Shown: in pieces, positions 49,903-58,773 of the stretch
How positions within the stretch are numbered: the first letter of the stretch is position 1
How the letters are laid out: every line of letters starts with the position of its first letter
Assembly (NCBI RefSeq): GCF_017573465.1
Contig: NZ_JAGEPF010000014.1
Span: forward strand, 62,001 to 126,000
Reading direction: 5' to 3'
Length of the DNA stretch: 64,000 nt
From: Actinomadura violacea
GTDB lineage: Bacteria > Actinomycetota > Actinomycetes > Streptosporangiales > Streptosporangiaceae
Position numbers and translations under genes: made by a program
The notes under the pieces: generated by a model
Database searches by the model: none
The model's input: only the letters and a program-made list of their open reading frames with translations
Told to the model about the DNA's origin: nothing

Positions 49903-51714
49903 ATGGGCGGCTGGCGGGTCGACGGGTACACCGAGGTGCGCGAGCTGGGCGCGGGCGCCCAGGGACGCGTCGTGCTGGCCCGGCACGAGCCGTCCGGCAC
50001 CCCCGTCGCGATCAAGTACCTGAACGCGTCCGCGAGTGAGGCCGACCGCGAGCGGCTCCGGCACGAGGCCCGGATGCTGGGGCAGGCCGGGAGCCCGCAC
50101 GTCGCGCGCCTGTTCCAGCTCGTCGAGGGCCCCGACGGCGCCGCGATCATCATGGAGGCCGTCGACGGGGTGTCCCTCAAGGAGCTCCTCGGCCGGCGGG
50201 GGGCGCTCGGCCCCGAGGCGTCGCTGTCGGTGCTGAAGGGCTCGCTGCTGGGCCTCGCCGCCGCCCACGCCCTCGGCGTCGTGCACCGCGACTACAAGCC
50301 CGCCAACGTCGTCGTCCCGGCGGACGGCCGGAGCCGGCTCGTCGACTTCGGCATCGCGGCCCCCGCAGGGCAGGAGGCGGGCGGCGCCGGCACCCCCTTC
50401 TACATGGCGCCCGAGCAGTGGGACCGGCACACCGCCACGCCCGCGACCGACGTGTACGCCGCGACCTGCGTGTTCGTCGAGTGCGTCAGCGGGCACCGGC
50501 CGTTCGCCGGCGGCCGCGCCGAGCTGCGGCTGGCCCACACCACCGGCCCCGTGCCGGTCGGGAACGTTCCCGAACCGCTCCGCGCGCTGGTCGCGCGGGG
50601 CATGGCGAAGGACCCCGCCGACCGGCCGCCGAGCGCCGCCGCGTTCGTCGACGAGCTGGAGCGGACCGCCCTCGCGGCGTACGGGCCGGACTGGGAGTCG
50701 CGCGGCGTCCGCGCCCTCGCCGCGTCCGCCGTCGCGCTCGCCGCGCTGTTCCCGCTGGCCGCGTGGCTCGTCCCGGGCGCCGCGTCCGCCGCGTCCGCGG
50801 CCGGGTCGGCCGCCGGGTCCGCCGCCGCGCAGGGCGCCGCGCAGGCCGCGGGCCAGGCCGTCGGCCACGGCGCCGCGGGCCACGTCGCCGGGAAGATCGC
50901 CGGGACGAGCGCGATCAAGGCGTTCTTCGGCAGCGCCGGCGGCATCGCCACGGCCGCCGCCGGGACCGCCGTGGTCGTCGGCGCGGGAGCCGTCGCCGTC
51001 CAGCAGTTCACCAAGGACGACCCGGCGCCGCGGCCGAGACCGACGATCACCCGGCCCGTCGCCGCCGTCGCGTCCGTCCGCGGCTGCCCCACCACCGGGA
51101 TCGACGGCGGCAAGACGACGCCGCCGCCCGGTGCCGCGCAGGTCCGCCTCCCCGAGCAGGTGAAGCTGCCGAAGGACGCGGCCGTCTACGGCCTCGGCCA
51201 GGGCCGGTACCTGGTCGGCCCGGCCGCGACGGGGTGCTCCGGATCGGTGGGCGCGAACGCCGGATACACCACGGTCGGCGACTCGAAGACCCTCCAGATC
51301 TCGCAGAACTGGCAGGGCTCCGTCGGCAACATCGCCGACCAGGTCTGCAGGTACTTCCCGGGCTCCCCGGAGGCCGCGAAGGCGAAGCGGGACTTCGGCC
51401 CCTGCACGTCCGGCGTCCACGAGCGGCAGGACGTCCCGACGGGGGATCCCGCGCTGCGCCTCGCGCTGGCGACCGACCAGCCGCAGGAGCTGCCGCCGCC
51501 GTCGCCCTACATGATGGTGACCCTGGTCACGATGGGCTCCAACGGGCTGCCGTCGCCCGTCACCTGCCTGGCGCCCGCCGCGCGGGCCGACATGTGCGAT
51601 GCCGCGCTCACCTACTGGTTCGTCCAGGCGACGAGCGGTACGAAGATCGCCAAGCCCGACCTCGACCGGGTCGCCGCGCGGATCACCGCCTACGTGCGGG
51701 CCGCCGCCCGCTGA
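49903..51714 (+). CDS. receptor-type Ser/Thr protein kinase (active-site complete)
   Basis: The 603-residue protein has an N-terminal kinase domain (about 8-255) with all catalytic residues: Lys38 in VAIKYL, Asp130 in HRDYKPAN and DFG at 148-150. The activation segment holds GTPFYMAPEQWD. Two hydrophobic segments (about 270-290 and 340-362) flank a Gly/Ala-rich stretch; the last 240 residues are probably outside the membrane and contain several Cys. A strong TAGGAGGA site precedes ATG 49903. Its general build parallels the pseudokinase 4.4 kb upstream. Confidence 0.93.
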   Translation: MGGWRVDGYTEVRELGAGAQGRVVLARHEPSGTPVAIKYLNASASEADRERLRHEARMLGQAGSPHVARLFQLVEGPDGAAIIMEAVDGVSLKELLGRRGALGPEASLSVLKGSLLGLAAAHALGVVHRDYKPANVVVPADGRSRLVDFGIAAPAGQEAGGAGTPFYMAPEQWDRHTATPATDVYAATCVFVECVSGHRPFAGGRAELRLAHTTGPVPVGNVPEPLRALVARGMAKDPADRPPSAAAFVDELERTALAAYGPDWESRGVRALAASAVALAALFPLAAWLVPGAASAASAAGSAAGSAAAQGAAQAAGQAVGHGAAGHVAGKIAGTSAIKAFFGSAGGIATAAAGTAVVVGAGAVAVQQFTKDDPAPRPRPTITRPVAAVASVRGCPTTGIDGGKTTPPPGAAQVRLPEQVKLPKDAAVYGLGQGRYLVGPAATGCSGSVGANAGYTTVGDSKTLQISQNWQGSVGNIADQVCRYFPGSPEAAKAKRDFGPCTSGVHERQDVPTGDPALRLALATDQPQELPPPSPYMMVTLVTMGSNGLPSPVTCLAPAARADMCDAALTYWFVQATSGTKIAKPDLDRVAARITAYVRAAAR

Positions 51715-51747
51715 CGGGCGGTGGACGGGACGGACGGGCGGCGCGGG

Positions 51748-51753
51748 TAGCCT
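51748..51753 (+). promoter_or_regulatory. -10 box of the histidine phosphatase gene
   Basis: TAGCCT, 9 nt before ATG 51763, with no ribosome site between. Confidence 0.45.
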
Positions 51754-51762
51754 GATCGGGCC

Positions 51763-52401
51763 ATGACTGACAAGACGATCGTTCACCTGCTGCGGCACGG
51801 TGAGGTGCACAATCCCGAAGGCGTCCTGTACGGGCGGCTGCCCGGCTACCGGCTGAGCGAGGACGGCGTCCTCATGGCCAAGGCCGCCGCGAAGTGGTTC
51901 GCCGACCGGGACGTCACCGCGCTGTTCGCCTCCCCGATGCAGCGGGCGCTGGAGACGGCCGCGCCGCTGGCCGACTCGTTCGACCTGCCCGTGACGGTGG
52001 ACGACCGGCTGATCGAGGCGGAGAACCACTTCGAGGGGATGACCTTCGGGGTGGGGCCGGGGTCGCTGCGCCGCCCCGAGCACTGGCGCCACCTGGTGAA
52101 CCCGTTCCGCCCGTCATGGGGCGAGCCGTACAAGGACCTCGCGGCGCGGATGCGCGCGGCCGTGATCCGGGCGCGGGAGGCGGCGCGCGGGCACGAGGCG
52201 GTGTGCGTCAGCCACCAGCTGCCGATCTGGATCCTGCGGCTGCACGCCGAGCACCGCCGGCTCTGGCACCACCCGAACCGGCGCGAGTGCTCGCTGGCGA
52301 GCGTGACCAGCCTCACCTTCGAGGGCAGCCGGCTCGTGGAGGTCGGCTACCACGAGCCCGCCGAGGGGATCGCCAAGGGCCCCAGTGTCGCGGGTGCCTG
52401 A
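51763..52401 (+). CDS. histidine phosphatase (phosphoglycerate mutase-like)
   Basis: The 212-residue protein has the catalytic LLRHGE motif at the N-terminus, SPMQRALETA with the second Arg, a Glu in IEAENHFEGM and the second His in VCVSHQLPIW. Such enzymes remove phosphate from small molecules. It matches the Rv0525 position directly before the cytochrome c biogenesis genes, a placement kept across actinobacteria, though its substrate is unknown. Confidence 0.92.
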   Translation: MTDKTIVHLLRHGEVHNPEGVLYGRLPGYRLSEDGVLMAKAAAKWFADRDVTALFASPMQRALETAAPLADSFDLPVTVDDRLIEAENHFEGMTFGVGPGSLRRPEHWRHLVNPFRPSWGEPYKDLAARMRAAVIRAREAARGHEAVCVSHQLPIWILRLHAEHRRLWHHPNRRECSLASVTSLTFEGSRLVEVGYHEPAEGIAKGPSVAGA

Positions 52402-52419
52402 CCGCACCGCTAAGTTGTG

Positions 52420-52436
52420 TACTACGTCCTGTAGTA
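52420..52436. promoter_or_regulatory. TACTAC/GTAGTA inverted repeat before resA
   Basis: TACTAC-GTCCT-GTAGTA, 6-bp arms, 5-nt spacer, 13 nt before the TTG start of resA and just before its GGAGG ribosome site. The arms resemble the TACTAC...GTAGTA boxes of BlaI/MecI-type repressors. Confidence 0.45.
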
Positions 52437-52449
52437 GTAGGAGGGTCCG

Positions 52450-53040
52450 TTGAGCCCCCGAATCTCCCACGCGCGCGCGGCGGCAGCCGCCGTCGCGCTT
52501 TGCGGGCTGCTGGCGGGCTGCGCGGGAACCGGTTCCGCCAAGAGCGGCCCGGACGGCAACGACAACCGCTTCATCGCCGGCGACGGCAACGTCACGCAGT
52601 ACCAGGCGGCCAAGCGCAAGAGCCTCCAAGAGGTCACCGGCCAGACCCTCGACGGGCGGTCGTTCCGGCTCGACTCCCTCAAGGGCAAGGTCGCGGTCGT
52701 CAACTTCTGGGCGTCGTGGTGCGCGCCCTGCCGCGGCGAAGCGCCGTCGCTGGAGCAGGTCTACACCGAGAACAAGGCGAAGGGCGTGGAGTTCCTCGGC
52801 GTCAACTTCAAGGACGCCAAGGACAACGCCAAGGCCTTCGAGCGCAAGTTCAAGGTCACCTACCCGAGCCTGTTCGACGGCGACGGCCAGGTCACGCTCG
52901 CGTTCCGCGAGGTGCCGCCGAGCGCCATCCCCAGCAGCCTCGTCCTGGACCGGCAGGGGAAGGTCGCGGCGCGCATCATCGGCGCCACCACCTACTCCAA
53001 GCTGAACCCGCTGGTGGCGAAGGTGCTCGCGGAGAAGTGA
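52450..53040 (+). CDS. resA: ResA/TlpA-type thiol-disulfide reductase lipoprotein
   Basis: The 196-residue protein has a lipoprotein signal with lipobox LAGC (Cys near residue 24) and a thioredoxin domain with WCAPC. ResA reduces the CxxCH thiols of apocytochrome c outside the membrane so haem can be attached. TTG 52450 is preceded by TAGGAGGG. It opens the resA-ccdA-resB-resC operon; ccdA starts 10 nt after its stop. The order matches Rv0526-Rv0529. Confidence 0.93.
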   Translation: MSPRISHARAAAAAVALCGLLAGCAGTGSAKSGPDGNDNRFIAGDGNVTQYQAAKRKSLQEVTGQTLDGRSFRLDSLKGKVAVVNFWASWCAPCRGEAPSLEQVYTENKAKGVEFLGVNFKDAKDNAKAFERKFKVTYPSLFDGDGQVTLAFREVPPSAIPSSLVLDRQGKVAARIIGATTYSKLNPLVAKVLAEK

Positions 53041-53050
53041 GCGCCGCGCA

Positions 53051-53791
53051 GTGAACGTCGACGAGACCGTGACGAGCGGGTCGCTGGTGGCGGCGGCGCC
53101 GCTGGCGGCGCTCGCCGGGCTCGTGTCGTTCCTGTCCCCGTGCGTGCTGCCGCTCGTCCCCGGCTACCTGTCGTACGTGACGGGCATGACGGGCGCGGAC
53201 CTCGCCGAGCAGCGCCGCGGCCGGCTGCTGTCCGGCGTGCTGCTGTTCGTCGCGGGCTTCACCGTGGTGTTCGTCAGCTACGGCGTCGCCTTCGGCGGGC
53301 TCGGCCGCTGGCTGCTGGAGTACCAGGACCAGATCACCCGGGTGCTCGGCATCGTCACGATCGTCTTCGGGCTCGCGTTCATGGGCCTGATCCCGGGGCT
53401 GCAGCGGACGATGAAGTCGGGCCGGCTGCCGTCGGCGGGCCTGGCCGGGGCGCCGCTGCTCGGCGCCCTGTTCGCGCTCGGCTGGACGCCCTGCATCGGG
53501 CCGACGCTCGGCGCCGTCCAGTCGCTGGCGATCAGCGAGGCGAGCGCCACCCGCGGCGCGCTGCTCTCCCTGGCGTACTGTGTCGGGCTCGGCGTCCCGT
53601 TCGTGGTGACGGCCGTCGCCTACCGCCGCGCGCTCGGCGCGTTCGGGGCGGTGAAACGGCACTACCCCCTCGTCATGCGGATCGGCGGGGGGATGCTCGT
53701 CCTCATCGGGGTGCTGCTGGTGAGCGGCCTGTGGGGGGAACTGAACATCGAGCTGAAGTCGTGGATCAGCGGCTTCGAGCCGGTTCTGTGA
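53051..53791 (+). CDS. ccdA: cytochrome c biogenesis protein CcdA
   Basis: The 246-residue membrane protein has six TM helices and the two redox cysteines of CcdA/DsbD-beta: SPCVLPLVPGYLS in helix 1 and GWTPCIGPTLG in helix 4. It carries electrons from cytoplasmic thioredoxin to ResA. The start is GTG 53051. The C-terminal segment after the last helix is short. resB starts 27 nt downstream. Confidence 0.95.
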   Translation: MNVDETVTSGSLVAAAPLAALAGLVSFLSPCVLPLVPGYLSYVTGMTGADLAEQRRGRLLSGVLLFVAGFTVVFVSYGVAFGGLGRWLLEYQDQITRVLGIVTIVFGLAFMGLIPGLQRTMKSGRLPSAGLAGAPLLGALFALGWTPCIGPTLGAVQSLAISEASATRGALLSLAYCVGLGVPFVVTAVAYRRALGAFGAVKRHYPLVMRIGGGMLVLIGVLLVSGLWGELNIELKSWISGFEPVL

Positions 53792-53818
53792 TGCAGACGG
53801 ATCGGCAGAGGCATTGAT

Positions 53819-55636
53819 ATGAGCGACATCAAGGACATCGAGACCGGTACCGAGGCGCCCGCCGCGCGGCAGGCCCCCGAGGAGGTGCCGCGGCCCAGGG
53901 GCATCGGCCCGCTGGGCTGGCTGCGGTGGGGCTGGCGGCAGCTCACCACCATGCGCACGGCGCTGATCCTGCTGTTCCTGGTGGCGCTCGGCGCGGTGCC
54001 GGGGTCCGCGCTGCCGCAGCGGGGGCAGGCGCCGGAGAAGGTCGCGGCGTACCTGTCCGACCACAAGACGCTCGGCCCGTTCTTCGACAAGCTCTCGCTG
54101 TTCGACGTGTTCGCGGCGCCCTGGTTCGCGGCGATCTACATCCTGCTGTTCGTGTCGCTGGCGGGCTGCGTCGTCCCGCGCGCCGTCAAGCACTACCAGT
54201 CGATGCGGGCCCGCCCGCCGGCCGCGCCGCGCAACCTCGGGCGGCTGCCGCAGTCGGTGTCGTACGAGACCGACGCCGCGCCCGAGGACGTCCTCGCCGA
54301 GGCGCGCAAGGTGCTGCGCGGACGCCGCTTCCGCGTGGACGTGTCGGACGGCTCGGCCGCGGCGGAGAAGGGCTACCTGGGGGAGACCGGCAACCTCGTC
54401 TTCCACCTGGCGCTGCTCGGGCTGCTCTTCGCGCTCGGCGCCGGCAACATGTTCGGCTACCGCGGGAGCGTGCTGCTCACCGAGGGCAAGACGTTCGCGA
54501 ACTCGCTCGGCCAGTACGACGACTTCACCCCCGGGCGGCTGTTCGACGACGACGACCTCGCGCCGTTCACCATCGGCCTTGACGACTTCAAGGCGAAGTA
54601 CGAGATGCAGGGCGACAAGCGCGGGCAGGCGACCTCGTTCGACGCCTGGGTCCACTACCGGGACAAGCCGTCCGGCAAGGACGAGAAGTACGACCTGCGG
54701 ATCAACCATCCGCTGAAGGTCGGCGGCACGAAGGTGTACCTGCTCGGCCACGGCTACGCGCCGAAGTTCACCGTGAAGGACGCCAAGGGGAACGTCGCCT
54801 TCCAGGACACCGTCCCGTTCCTGGCGATGGAGCCCCGCAACCTGACGTCCGAGGGCGTCATCAAGGTCCCGGACGCCGAGCCCGACCAGCTCGCCTTCTA
54901 CGGGATCCTGTGGCCGACGGCCGTCGCCAGCGAGGACGGCAAGCAGATCGTGTCGGCGTTCCCCGGCGCGCTGCGGCCCGTCATCACCCTGTCCTCGTTC
55001 AAGGGCGACCTCGGCCTGGACTCCGGCACCCCGCAGTCGGTCTACAAGCTTGAGGGCATCGGCAAGAAGCTCCAGCCGATCAAGGGCGGGGAGAAGCTGC
55101 TGGAGCCGGGCGAGACCTTCAAGCTGCCGGGCAACGCGGGCTCGATCACCTTCGACGGCATGTCCGAGTACGTGACGATGTCGGTGAACCACGACCCCGG
55201 ACGCATCCCCGCGCTGATCGCGGCGGTGCTGGCGGTGCTGGGCGTGGCGACCTCGTTCCTCGTCCGGCGGCGCAGGGTGTGGGTCCGTGCGAGCGCCGGG
55301 AAGGGCGGGCGTACGGTGGTGGAGGTCGGCGGCCTCACGCTCGGGAACCCGACCTCGGAGTTCGACGACATCGTGACCGCGCTGCGCGGACCGGACGCCC
55401 CGGAAGGCGACGACGCCTCGCGGGGCGAGGCCGGCCCGGACGGCGAGGCCGGCGCCGAGCCCGAGCACGACGGCACCGAACCGGAGAAGAACGGTGCCGC
55501 GCAGAAGGACGGCGCCGAGCCCGAGCACGACGGCACCGAGCCGGAGCAGGACGGGTCCGAGCCAGAAACGAACGGGTCCGAAGCGGAACCCGGCGCCGAT
55601 CGGGGTTCCGGGTCGGCAACCGAACCGAAGGAGTGA
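53819..55636 (+). CDS. resB: cytochrome c biogenesis protein ResB
   Basis: ResB works with ResC (CcsBA system) to move haem and ligate it to apocytochrome c. The 605-residue protein has TM helices near residues 40-60, 100-120 and 190-210, a large extracytoplasmic domain, and a last TM near 465-482 (IPALIAAVLAVLGVATSFLV). The C-terminal 80 residues are an acidic repeat region built from EPEHDGTEPE-like units, probably encoded by expanded tandem repeats and not conserved in function. ATG 53819; resC follows by 4 nt. Confidence 0.93.
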   Translation: MSDIKDIETGTEAPAARQAPEEVPRPRGIGPLGWLRWGWRQLTTMRTALILLFLVALGAVPGSALPQRGQAPEKVAAYLSDHKTLGPFFDKLSLFDVFAAPWFAAIYILLFVSLAGCVVPRAVKHYQSMRARPPAAPRNLGRLPQSVSYETDAAPEDVLAEARKVLRGRRFRVDVSDGSAAAEKGYLGETGNLVFHLALLGLLFALGAGNMFGYRGSVLLTEGKTFANSLGQYDDFTPGRLFDDDDLAPFTIGLDDFKAKYEMQGDKRGQATSFDAWVHYRDKPSGKDEKYDLRINHPLKVGGTKVYLLGHGYAPKFTVKDAKGNVAFQDTVPFLAMEPRNLTSEGVIKVPDAEPDQLAFYGILWPTAVASEDGKQIVSAFPGALRPVITLSSFKGDLGLDSGTPQSVYKLEGIGKKLQPIKGGEKLLEPGETFKLPGNAGSITFDGMSEYVTMSVNHDPGRIPALIAAVLAVLGVATSFLVRRRRVWVRASAGKGGRTVVEVGGLTLGNPTSEFDDIVTALRGPDAPEGDDASRGEAGPDGEAGAEPEHDGTEPEKNGAAQKDGAEPEHDGTEPEQDGSEPETNGSEAEPGADRGSGSATEPKE

Positions 55637-55640
55637 CGAG

Positions 55641-56627
55641 GTGAGCAACGCCGACCTCGCGAACCTGAGCGACAAGCTCATGCTGACCACCGTGGTCCTG
55701 TACATCGTCGCGCTGGTCGCCTACGCGGCCGACCTCGGCTTCGGCCGCCGCGCCGCGGCGGTCGCCGCCGCGGAGCGCGCCGAGGCCAAGGTGCTCGTCG
55801 GCGCGGCGGGCGCGGAGGCCGTCGAGGAGCCCCCGGCCGAGGGCGCCGCGGCCGCCGCCGACGACGCCGAACCGGAGCGCCAGCGGGTCGACTGGGCGCG
55901 GCTGGCGATCGTGCTGAACGTGCTCGGCTGGGCGTCGCACCTCGGCATCCTGGTCACCCGCGGGCTGGCGGAGCACCGCTGGCCGTGGGGCAACATGTAC
56001 GAGTTCATGACGGCCCTGTCGTTCGCCGCCGTGACCGCGTTCATGGTCGTGGCGCTGCGGTACAAGGCGCAGTTCCTCGGCGCGTTCGTGATGGCCGCCG
56101 TGGTCGTCGCGCTCGGCGTCGACAACATCTGGCTGTACGACTCGGCGGGCCCGGTCAGCCCGGCGCTGAACTCGTACTGGATCGCGATCCACGTCACCGC
56201 CGCGATCATCGCGACCGGCTCGTTCACGGTCGCGGGCGCCGCGACCATCCTGTACCTGCTGAAGTCGCGCGCCGAGGCGAGCGAGGCCGGCGCGGGCTCG
56301 GGGTTCCTGTCCCGCGTCCCGTCCGCCGCGGACCTGGACCGGCTGTCGATGCGCGTGACGACGTTCGCGTTCCCGATCTGGACGGCCGCCATCATCATGG
56401 GCGCCATCTGGGCCGACCAGGCGTGGGGCCGCTACTGGGGCTGGGACCCCAAGGAGGTCTGGTCCTTCGTCACCTGGATCGTCTACGCCGCCTACCTGCA
56501 CGCGCGCGCGACGGCCGGCTGGAAGGGCCGCAAGGCGGCGATCCTGTCGCTGATCGGCTTCGGCTGCCTGCTGTTCAACTTCTTCGGCGTCAACTACATG
56601 TTCTCGGGCATGCACTCCTACGCCTGA
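55641..56627 (+). CDS. resC: cytochrome c biogenesis protein ResC/CcsB
   Basis: The 328-residue haem handling protein has eight TM segments and the conserved tryptophan-rich WWD-type loop, here WGRYWGWDPKEVWSFVTW. Conserved His occur in ASHLG, IAIHVTAA and near MHSYA at the end. An Ala/Glu-rich insert lies between the first two helices (about 35-75). The start is GTG 55641 with GAAGGAG upstream. It closes the operon; a hairpin terminator follows after 23 nt. Confidence 0.94.
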   Translation: MSNADLANLSDKLMLTTVVLYIVALVAYAADLGFGRRAAAVAAAERAEAKVLVGAAGAEAVEEPPAEGAAAAADDAEPERQRVDWARLAIVLNVLGWASHLGILVTRGLAEHRWPWGNMYEFMTALSFAAVTAFMVVALRYKAQFLGAFVMAAVVVALGVDNIWLYDSAGPVSPALNSYWIAIHVTAAIIATGSFTVAGAATILYLLKSRAEASEAGAGSGFLSRVPSAADLDRLSMRVTTFAFPIWTAAIIMGAIWADQAWGRYWGWDPKEVWSFVTWIVYAAYLHARATAGWKGRKAAILSLIGFGCLLFNFFGVNYMFSGMHSYA

Positions 56628-56650
56628 GCGTCCTCCCCGAGCAGGTCACC

Positions 56651-56692
56651 GAGGACCGCGGCCGCCGCAGCGCGCGGGGCGCCGCGGTCCTC
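56651..56692 (+). terminator. terminator hairpin of the resA-resC operon
   Basis: GAGGACCGCGG (56651-56661) pairs with CCGCGGTCCTC (56682-56692): 11-bp stem, 20-nt loop, followed by GCCTTTCG. Confidence 0.7.
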
Positions 56693-56817
56693 GCCTTTCG
56701 CGCCCGTCCGATTCGTGGTGACTCGCGGGGATGACGCCGTGTCGGGTCACGGCTTACCCTGCCTCGGGGGGCCCTCTCGCTCGGCGACTCCGCGGGCCCC
56801 GCTGACAGAGGAGCCCG

Positions 56818-57810
56818 ATGCGCTTCAAAGGCATCCACCGCAAGCCCCGGGAGCTCAGGAATCGGGAGGCGCCCCGGGGCGGCGCGGTCCGCGGGGACGG
56901 CGCGGTCCGCGGTGACGACGCCCGGTACGCGCCGTCGCCGCCGGACTCGGGGCGGCGCCCGGAGCCCGGGCACGTCCGGCCGCGCAGCAACCAGCCCCGC
57001 GACCGGTTCGGCCGGTTCCGCAAGGCCGGCCGCGACGACGACTTCGCGCTCGCCCCCGGCGCCGACCGCCCGGACGCCGCCGAGGCGCCCGCCGGCCGGT
57101 ACGGGCGGCGCGGCGCGGGCCGCCCCCGCGCCGGCGACTACGCGTGGAGCGACTTCGAGCTCGACGACGCGCTGCGCGTCGAGCCGTACCCGCCGGGCAT
57201 GCCGCACGCGTCCGACGGGCGGCGGCACTGCGGCGTGCTGGAGAGCGTGCTGCACCGGCAGTGGGACGCGCGGCAGGGCCCGCCGACGCCCGAGGTGATC
57301 CGGGCCGTCGACAGCCTCGCGTCGCTGCCGGAACCGCTCAAGGAGAGGCTCGCGGGCGGCCTCGACGGCATCTACGTCGGGCCCGGCGGCGTCCCGCAGC
57401 TCGACGACATGGGCCACCTGCGCGACCGGCCGCTGCCGTCCGGCCGCGCCACCTGGGACATCTGCGCCGGCGCCTACGGCGACCGCAAGATCATCGTGGG
57501 GGACCGGCCGTCGCCGACCCCGGACGTGATGCTGCACGAGGTCGGGCACGCGCTCGACGACATCGACGGCGAGTCCGGCGGCTGGACCTCCGACAGCCCC
57601 GCCTTCCGGGAGCTGTACGAGCTGTGCCGCCCGCACCTGGCCAGCGACTTCCACAGGCAGCCCGACGCGCTCGGCCGGCGCGAGTTCTTCGCCGACGCGT
57701 TCGCCGCGATCTCGTCGCGGCAGCGGCCCGCGCTGGTCGATATGCTCGCCGGCAACATCAGGACGGCACTGGAAGTCATGCTCTTCTTCAACCGCAGATA
57801 CGGCATCTAG
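56818..57810 (+). CDS. putative zinc metallopeptidase of the anthrax-lethal-factor-like (ATLF) type
   Basis: The 330-residue protein has a basic, disordered N-terminal third (about 1-105; a GAVRGD duplication and an RDRFGRFRK segment). Its C-terminal domain contains MLHEVGHALDD (HExxH zinc motif near residue 241) and, 40 residues later, REFFADAFAAI with a likely third-ligand Glu. This spacing and the SPAFRELYELCR helix between them resemble ATLF/M34-type gluzincins, which include toxins and Pro-Pro endopeptidases. No signal peptide is evident. A small acidic protein is encoded 47 nt downstream and may be its partner. Assignment is by motif only. Confidence 0.65.
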   Translation: MRFKGIHRKPRELRNREAPRGGAVRGDGAVRGDDARYAPSPPDSGRRPEPGHVRPRSNQPRDRFGRFRKAGRDDDFALAPGADRPDAAEAPAGRYGRRGAGRPRAGDYAWSDFELDDALRVEPYPPGMPHASDGRRHCGVLESVLHRQWDARQGPPTPEVIRAVDSLASLPEPLKERLAGGLDGIYVGPGGVPQLDDMGHLRDRPLPSGRATWDICAGAYGDRKIIVGDRPSPTPDVMLHEVGHALDDIDGESGGWTSDSPAFRELYELCRPHLASDFHRQPDALGRREFFADAFAAISSRQRPALVDMLAGNIRTALEVMLFFNRRYGI

Positions 57811-57857
57811 GACAGCCCGGTGCCGGCGAAGGCGATGGACTCCGAAGGTGATCGACG

Positions 57858-58142
57858 ATGTACGTGATCCGGCTCCCCGACGGCACGCTCCGGGTGCCGC
57901 ACAGCGTCCTCGCCGAGCAGGGCGACGACGCGGGTCACGACGGGGCGGGGCGGGAGCGGGGCGGGCGGATCATCGCCGACGCCTACGTGGAGATCGGCCC
58001 CGGTGATCCCGGCTACGACCGGCTGCTCGGCCAGTCGCTGACCGAGCAGGAGCTGGAGGACAGGCGGCGGCGCTGGCGGGACGAGGACGCCGAGCTGGCG
58101 CGCAGGTTCGAGGAGTGGCGGGACGCCGAGGCGGAGGAGTAG
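57858..58142 (+). CDS. small acidic protein downstream of the metallopeptidase
   Basis: The 94-residue protein begins MYVIRLPDGTLRVPHSVL and ends in a long charged helix (LTEQELEDRRRRWRDEDAEL onward) rich in Glu and Arg. I recognise no family. ATG 57858 has GAAGGTGATCGACG upstream, a usable ribosome site. Its spacing from the metallopeptidase gene and its acidic charge against that protein's basic N-terminus suggest a complex or an inhibitor role, which is inference only. The 174 bp up to bldC hold repeated GCCGGGTCTTC words and no gene. Confidence 0.65.
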   Translation: MYVIRLPDGTLRVPHSVLAEQGDDAGHDGAGRERGGRIIADAYVEIGPGDPGYDRLLGQSLTEQELEDRRRRWRDEDAELARRFEEWRDAEAEE

Positions 58143-58316
58143 CCGTGCCGGCGCGGTGGCCGTGCCGGGTCTTCTCGGCGGGCCGGGTCTTCGGGCGGGC
58201 CCCGGTGGCCGCCCGGGCTGGTGGACCGGCCGCGCGGGGGCGGGCGGTCCGGGCGGTTCCGAGGCTTCGCCGGGCTCAGGGCACCCCGGCAGGGACCCGG
58301 GGGCGCTTCACCCGGA

Positions 58317-58520
58317 TCAGTGGACCGAGTGCTCGGCGACCGGCTCTTCCCCGCGCAGCAGCGCGTGGACCTCGGACTCCCGGAAGCGGCGGTGCCCGCC
58401 GGGAGTCCGGATGCTGCTGATCCGGCCGGCCGCGGCCCACCGGGTGACCGTCTTCGGATCGACCCGGAAGAGGGCGGCGACTTCCCCTGGGGTCAGCAGG
58501 CGCTCGCTCGTGCTCTCCAC
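58317..58520 (-). CDS. bldC: developmental regulator BldC
   Basis: The 67-residue MerR-type winged-helix protein reads LLTPGEVAALFRVDPKTVTR, then AAGRISSIRTPGGHRRFRES. This is the hallmark sequence of BldC, which binds DNA as cooperative head-to-tail oligomers and holds back entry into sporulation in Streptomyces. ATG 58520 is preceded by a GGGGGAGAG ribosome site. It is convergent with the acidic-protein gene and divergent from the threonine dehydratase gene. A 13-bp palindrome lies 40 nt upstream. Confidence 0.95.
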   Translation of the reverse strand: MESTSERLLTPGEVAALFRVDPKTVTRWAAAGRISSIRTPGGHRRFRESEVHALLRGEEPVAEHSVH

Positions 58521-58559
58521 GTTTTCTCTCCCCCTTTGTCCCGCTCTCGGCGCGGGTGG

Positions 58560-58572
58560 ACTGTTTAACAGT
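58560..58572. promoter_or_regulatory. palindrome upstream of bldC
   Basis: ACTGTT-T-AACAGT, a perfect 13-bp palindrome in the bldC leader/promoter. A TTGACC lies further upstream on the minus strand (58579-58584), 6 nt from the palindrome. Candidate operator. Confidence 0.4.
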
Positions 58573-58773
58573 GTGGCGGGTCAAGACCGATTTCTCCCTT
58601 GTTTTCGGAAAAGATCACGCTCCGTAGTTCGCCGAGCAGCGGGGATGACGGTCGGTGCTCGCCACCTGCACCACCGGGGCCTCTCGCACCACACTTGACC
58701 TGCCGAGTCACGCCGGTGACCCGCCCCTGACAGCCCCCCGGCGCGATGCGGCGGGCGTGCCGCCGCGCCCGCG

